A stretch of DNA of 64,000 nt from Sclerurus mexicanus (lineage: Eukaryota; Chordata; Aves; Passeriformes; Furnariidae). Location: assembly GCA_013396755.1 (NCBI GenBank), contig VWZF01003015.1, positions 23,412 through 87,411 of the forward strand, in the 5' to 3' direction. Of the stretch, positions 59,621-64,000 are shown in pieces (position 1 is the first letter of the stretch; each line of letters starts with the position of its first letter). Below the pieces are notes generated by a model, which was not told where the DNA came from, did no database searches, and saw only the letters and a program-made list of their open reading frames with translations. Both the position numbers and the translations under genes were made by a program.

Positions 59621-59647
59621 GAAGTTCTCGGGCAGGAAGGTGTACAT
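57611..59647 (-). CDS. MYORG: MYORG copy B, GH31 family glycosidase (canonical N-terminus)
   Basis: A single coding exon of 678 residues on the minus strand. The start MYTFLPENFTP matches the N-terminal core of mammalian MYORG (MYTFLPDNFSP in human), so this is the likely ancestral copy. The signal anchor is about 23-44 and the catalytic aspartates are D426 (FKFDAGE) and D483 (DRDSVWG). The body holds WSTWALY, HIEIDDMY and RWLE…FMPSMQFS, all expected for the family. It is intact, with no frameshift or stop. A candidate acceptor (…gctctag) ends at 59663, 15 bases before the ATG, and a matching upstream donor exists at 63845. It converges on copy A across 7 kb. Confidence 0.94.
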   Translation of the reverse strand: MYTFLPENFTPVKQKPSKELRPMLGAILLGLLLFIAAVVAWCYYTVSLRKAERLKTEQMDLRADGFVIRNQHGEVVFRLAFRSGSLDLESCSKEGEILSCTRSSRGPLNFFIQTVKPKDTVMCYRVRWEELAAGPAVEHTMFWEDAHWYGGSEMSTQHWPIRLAGYQEPVPYVTSDVYSFRDSFGGILERYWLSSKAAAIKINDSVPFHLGFNATERALFFQARYKDSPYKPPLGQPPFPELSYRVCVGSDVTSIHKYMVRRYFNKPSKIPAENAFRYPIWSTWALYKNDIDQDKLLRFAEKIKKYRFNCSHIEIDDMYTQTYGDFDFDPVKFPNVTEMFAKLREDGFKVTLWTHPFINYNSSNFGVGIERQLFIKEPSGRLPAMVEWWNGIGAILDFTNPAARDWFQSHLRQLRHKYGISSFKFDAGETSYLPKQFSTFRPLSDPSIWSRRYTEMAIPFYELAEVRVGYQSQNISCFFRIIDRDSVWGYELGLKSLIPTVLTISMLGYPFISADMIGGNFFPNKTDGAVEIPDRELYVRWLELSAFMPSMQFSIPPWLYDKEVVEIAQKFTELHESLVAPLLLELAGEVTDTGDPIIRPIWWISPRDEATHRIDSQFLIGDTLMVAPVLEMGKQERDVYLPAGKWRSYKGELFEKTPVLLTDYPVDLDEVAYFLWVS

Positions 59648-59662
59648 GGCGCTCTGCTTTCT

Positions 59663-62600
59663 CTAGAGCTTTTTGCAGAGGAGTGGGAAGGGTACAAGTC
59701 TGGGGCTAACCAGGAGAAGAAATTGGGACTGTTAGGAGAGTTCCCACCTCCACCAACTCACAGAACACTTGTCTCTGCAAAAGAAGAGGATATAAATAGT
59801 CTCAGAAGAACCTCTGAATCAAGGGACAGCCTGTCACCCATTTGCTGTCTGAGTCGGAGCAGCTCCCCCCAGCCCCCCATTGCCCAACTGCGACGTGCCA
59901 GGTGCTGCACGCCGAGTACCAGGCACCATCTCCAATTACCCGGGGAAAGACAACACATGCTGAAAACAGCCTGGGCCCCACGTCGAGAACAACCCCGGGG
60001 CAACAAGGACTGAATCGCTGCCATAATTAATGTTTTTTTGCTGTCAGGAGACTTTTAGTGCTGCAGGAGTGTAGACTGGGGGGGAGTAGAAGGAAGTTGA
60101 ATGGGAGCCAGATTAGCCTACTGACAGTGTCTTTAAGAGACAGGGTTAACTAAGAGCCATAAAAGATAACACATAATGAATTCCAGGCAGCCACTCCTCA
60201 TTTTAATCAAACTGCCTCCCTGGCAGATTTAACTGAACTCATCTGCAGCACCATCCCCTCCCTGTCCCCAGCATGTCCCAGATGTTCATGGCAGTGAAGG
60301 TGGGTAAACCCCTACTTTTCCATAGCTCCTGGAGAGCCAAACAGGGCTGGGGTACCAGTGGCTCATGGCTGGTTTTGAGGGGCACGTAGAGGGTGCAGTA
60401 AGCAGCAAAGCATGGCTCTGGGAGGTGCCACAGCAGCAGCCCCCAGCCAGAGGAGAGCAGCTGGCTCTGCCACATGCTCAGACCTCTACAACAGCTCTGA
60501 GTGGGACAAAAGCGAAGTTTGTTGGGGGTGAGCAGTGCAGGACCTCCAGCAGGCTCTTCCTCCATGCAGTCAGGCTCGAGGCTGTGTTTCAGCTACAGCC
60601 TGCTCCCCCTGTGTGGCCCCAGGGAAGCGGACTGTGCCAAAAGCCTAATGGCTTTTCCTTGGCCATGGTCTGGCTGGGCTCTGCCAAGCATAACGCCCAG
60701 GATGCAGAGGGAAAAAGTAAAGTAAGGACACAGAGAGCAAGAAACAAATGCAGCTGCAGGAGGAGCAGGAGGAGGAGAGGAGCTGCAGAGATGCAGACCA
60801 GCTGGCCCGTACCTGCCCGGTGCCAGCAAACACAGCACACTGCCTCCTCCCCAAGCTGTGGGACTGCAAACCTGCCAGCTATGGGCAAATCAAAGGGAAG
60901 AACCCCTCTTTTGGGGCACAAATGGAACTCGTTGCAGAGGCTCCCTCTGAAGGGGTTGTTTTCTTTTTTAACAAAGATCCAAAGTGAAATACAGAACCTT
61001 CTCCCCAGCACAGGTATGACAAGCCAGAACACATATTCCTCTGTGCCTCAAACAGATCTTTCTCCCCAGAAAAGGCATAAGGTTCCTGAACACCACCTAA
61101 ACCCTGCTGCATACCCCTGTGTAAACCCCCAGCAGCAGCTGTGCACAGGCTCAACAAAACATACCGTGTTTTCTATTCATCTTAAAGCACGTATTGGACC
61201 AGACCTTGCAGCTGGGGGAACTTTTTGTGTAGCCCGACGGGTCATTTTAACCTTCCCCTGGGAGCCAGTAACTTTCTAGGCTGCCAGTTGCTTTAAATGG
61301 GATTACAGAGGCATTAGGAAGCGATTAGCCTGAACAGGCGATAGGTTTAGTTAAACGACTTGTCCCACGGCCAGCTCCCACAGAGTCCTCGCTCGCAGGC
61401 GATGGGGACAGCTCCAACCACTCCAGCTGTGTCACCCAGTGCCGGATCCTGCCCCCAGGAGGACAATGGAACCCTCACCCACCAGGCCAGGTGATGCAAG
61501 GCCAGCTCAGCCCAGTAAAAATTGAGCAATAATGGCAGGGAGAAGGCGGTAGAGGGAAGAGGCTGTGTTTGGGCTAAACCTTCATCCCCTCTCTCAACCC
61601 TTCCTTGGCTTTAGGATGAACCAGAGGCAGCACAGGGCTATGCTGGGGATGGTGGGAAGGTTTGCAGAAGGATATTGGCCAAAAACAGCAGAGCAGAGCA
61701 AAGGCACAAGTGGCAAGATGCTTCTGGACATACAGACTGGCATGCTGAGCCCAAGCAAGTGCCCTCGGGGAATTTTTGGGATGCCAGAGAGAGAGAGATG
61801 CAAATACCTGTCACGCCTGTGTTTCAATCCTGCCTTATCTGGGGACTGCAAAGCTCAAGTGGGGAAAAAATAAAATGGAGCCTCCACCAAACAAGACTTG
61901 CACATTTTTTGGGAAAATAATGGGTTTTTTAAGTTTTCACATTTTCTGTACAAAAAAGCAGGGAAAATGATGTTTTCTTTCCATCTCTCATTTAGGGTTT
62001 TAAGCCCAACAAATGTCTGATTCTGCCACTGTGGTGACAGCCACCTCCTCATTCCATGTAAAACTGACAGCAGCACCCAGGGCTTTAGGGAGTTTCTGGA
62101 TTTTTATCTCCCTTTCAGGAGGCTGGTTTATTATTTATGAACTACTTCGAAGCTGCTCTATTTTTAAGCTGTTTCCTTCTTTTACCCCCCATGGGCTGGA
62201 GCTCATGGCATACATGAGGGAGCCATCACTGCTGCTGTCAGTGGAGAAATAAATGTGTTATTTTAAGAAAGGGTTTGCAGCCTTTTGTGTCCCTTGGATA
62301 CTGATCTGCCTCAGAGGGATGTGAAAGCTGGGTGATTGAGCTGGTGGATTTAATGCTGTTCTGTTTGCTGTGGCTGGGCCAGGATCAAACCCTGTGGCTG
62401 CCCTGGGCTGATGGGCATTGCCTGCTTGGATGCTGCTCCAACAGAGATGCTGGGAAGGATGTTTGCAGGCATCACCCTGAGCCCTGGTGGGCCAGGGAGG
62501 TCTCCAAAACCAATCCTGCTGTGTGCCCGTGTGGGCCCTCTATTTTTTTGCCTTGTTAACAAAATGCATGTTCTCCCGTGGGAGATTTGGCTCCATCCCA

Positions 62601-63845
62601 GGTGAGAGCTAAGTCTCCAAAGCTCCCTGGAGATGCCTTCCACCTCCTGCAGCCTGCAGAGGTGCCTGCTCATGCACAGCCTGTTTCAACACTTTTTTTT
62701 TTGGAATGCTAACTTGTTATTTTGCTCCAAGATGACATTGTGGTGACCTTTAACTCCTCAAAAAAAAAAAAAAAAGAAAATGGGAAGGGAGAGTGTCAAA
62801 GTCAAACAGCATGTTTGCAGCTTGCTGTGCTGGAGCTCCCCAGCTGACCCAAAACAAAGCTTTTTCTTTGTGTTCTGTGGAAGCAGCGAGTCGTCCTGCC
62901 TCAAGATGAAAGGAAAACATCTGAGCAGGACACACTTTAAGGAGTAAAAATAAAAATCCATTTTTTGACCGCTTCTATTTTTACCAACACCACCGCTAAC
63001 CACGGGCTGCGAGACCCACAGCACCACTAACCCCAGCCACTTTGCAATTAGGACATTTGTTTAAAGAGGGTCAATAACATACAACTGGTCTCTTGCCCTG
63101 GCAGGGTCAGGCCTGAACCGTGCTGTGGCCAAGCTTGTGCTGGGGACACACACCCATTTCCCACGCTGGCATGCCAGGAAACCCTCGCCTCCGCTGCAAG
63201 GTGCTGCCACCTCCTCCCCAAACATGTTGGCAGGAGTCAAGCTAAGAAAACAGCACAGAAACACTGCAGATTTCACCAGCAGGCACCTCCAGCCTAACAC
63301 AGGAGCAGGGAATCAGGAGAGCAAGTTAAGGGAGAAATTTCTTCTCTGCAAAAAAAGCTGTGGGGGTTAAAGTACCTCCACATGCCCAGTCTGGAACCCA
63401 CTGAGGGAAAACCAGCTCTGACAAAGGGACTTTGCACACCTGAGATGAGGGACAAACAAACCCCTCCTGAGGGTTTAATTTCCCTAAGAAGGGTCTTCAG
63501 CAGAGCACTGGAGTTCTCTGGAGGGCTCCTGGGGGTCAAATAGGGTGAAATTACTATTGTACCTGCTTGATGCTGACGGGAGCAGGTAGAACAGGTCGGG
63601 GCACCTGGCAAAAACACTGTCAAGGAGCACAAAGCTGCTCCCCACACACACTGACTCCCCATGGATCTGAGGTACCAATCCTCTCCAGAGTCCTTTGGAT
63701 CCTCCCCAGATCCACACCAGATCCCCTCGGGACTCTGGGTTTATTCCTGCAATGCTCCAGCCACCCTGGGGTGAATATGGGTGGCACAGACCCCTGGCCA
63801 GGGCAGCGACCCTGCCTTAGCAGGGACAGCGAGGGGGACCCTCAC
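59663..63845 (-). other. MYORG: Probable leader intron of MYORG copy B
   Basis: Between the candidate donor at 63845 and acceptor at 59663 (minus). It contains a 304-codon plus-strand open frame at 60365-61279 with no recognisable domain and low-complexity Arg/Gln-rich parts; it is probably chance. Confidence 0.5.
62760..62775. repeat. Poly-A run
   Basis: A 16-base A homopolymer. No element body is recognised to its left, so it is not called a retrotransposon tail. Confidence 0.8.
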
Positions 63846-64000
63846 CTTTCCTGTCCGCGCTGCTGCCAGAGCAGGGTCGGACAGGCTGCCTGCTCCGAGG
63901 GCTCAGCGAGAGGCTGCGGGCAGCGGGGGGCTCTCTGCCCCTCCTGCAAAGGCACAGACCCTTCCTGCTGCTGCGGGGCCGCCGCACCCCCCCCCCCCCC
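63846..64000 (-). promoter_or_regulatory. MYORG: Probable non-coding first exon / CpG-rich promoter of MYORG copy B
   Basis: The end of the window is GC- and CpG-rich and includes a C-run at 63987-64000. On the minus strand it runs into GGAAAG|GTGAGG, a good donor at 63845. Mammalian MYORG has non-coding leader sequence spliced to one coding exon. The distance (4.2 kb) and strand fit copy B. A different minus-strand gene cannot be excluded. Confidence 0.5.

Noticed and set aside
48460..59647. Explanation of the second MYORG copy as a processed retrocopy
   Set aside because: No poly-A tail or target-site duplication is seen at the edges, the identity stops at the stop codon instead of running into a 3' UTR, and copy A has its own leader splice acceptor and diverged N-terminal codons.

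Overview
The window is vertebrate nuclear DNA, most likely from a bird. The evidence is GT-AG split genes, 3' fragments of CR1-type LINEs in both orientations, no Alu/L1-like repeats, and the gene order KIF24 - NUDT2 - MYORG, which matches human 9p13. As far as I know that block lies on chromosome Z in birds, but the sequence alone does not prove this. There are two assembly gaps: 990 N at 16503-17492 and 3 N at 47321-47323.

Layout. (1) 74-11225, minus strand: the first six coding exons of KIF24, a centriolar kinesin, carrying the SAM domain and the first half of the motor; the rest lies off the left edge. (2) 16.3-17.7 kb: an AT-rich tandem repeat runs into the large gap and CpG-rich DNA comes out of it, so the KIF24/NUDT2 head-to-head promoter is probably hidden there. 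(3) 18413-22233, plus strand: complete two-exon NUDT2, the Ap4A hydrolase, with an antisense CR1 in its intron. (4) 25806-39243, minus strand: a six-exon gene I reconstructed from splice sites. It encodes a 336-residue type I membrane protein with a signal peptide, one mannose-receptor-type cysteine-rich (ricin-like beta-trefoil) domain, a short stalk, one membrane helix and a tail ending in an FxNxxY-like signal. I cannot assign it to a named gene. (5) 48460-50556 plus and 57611-59647 minus: two intact copies of MYORG (GH31 family glycosidase), converging tail to tail across a 7.05 kb spacer.

The two most notable signals are the MYORG pair and the cysteine-rich receptor gene. The MYORG copies share 2012 bp without an indel and without a difference I could find. 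The identity starts abruptly inside the N-terminal codons and stops two bases after the stop codon, while the flanks look unrelated. Gene conversion between old inverted paralogs explains this best, with a collapsed assembly as the main alternative. The receptor gene has all splice phases compatible over six exons, and no single open reading frame shows more than part of it.

The remaining sequence is intron or intergenic DNA with CR1 remnants, microsatellites and short chance open frames. No RNA genes, CRISPR arrays or operon-like structures were seen.
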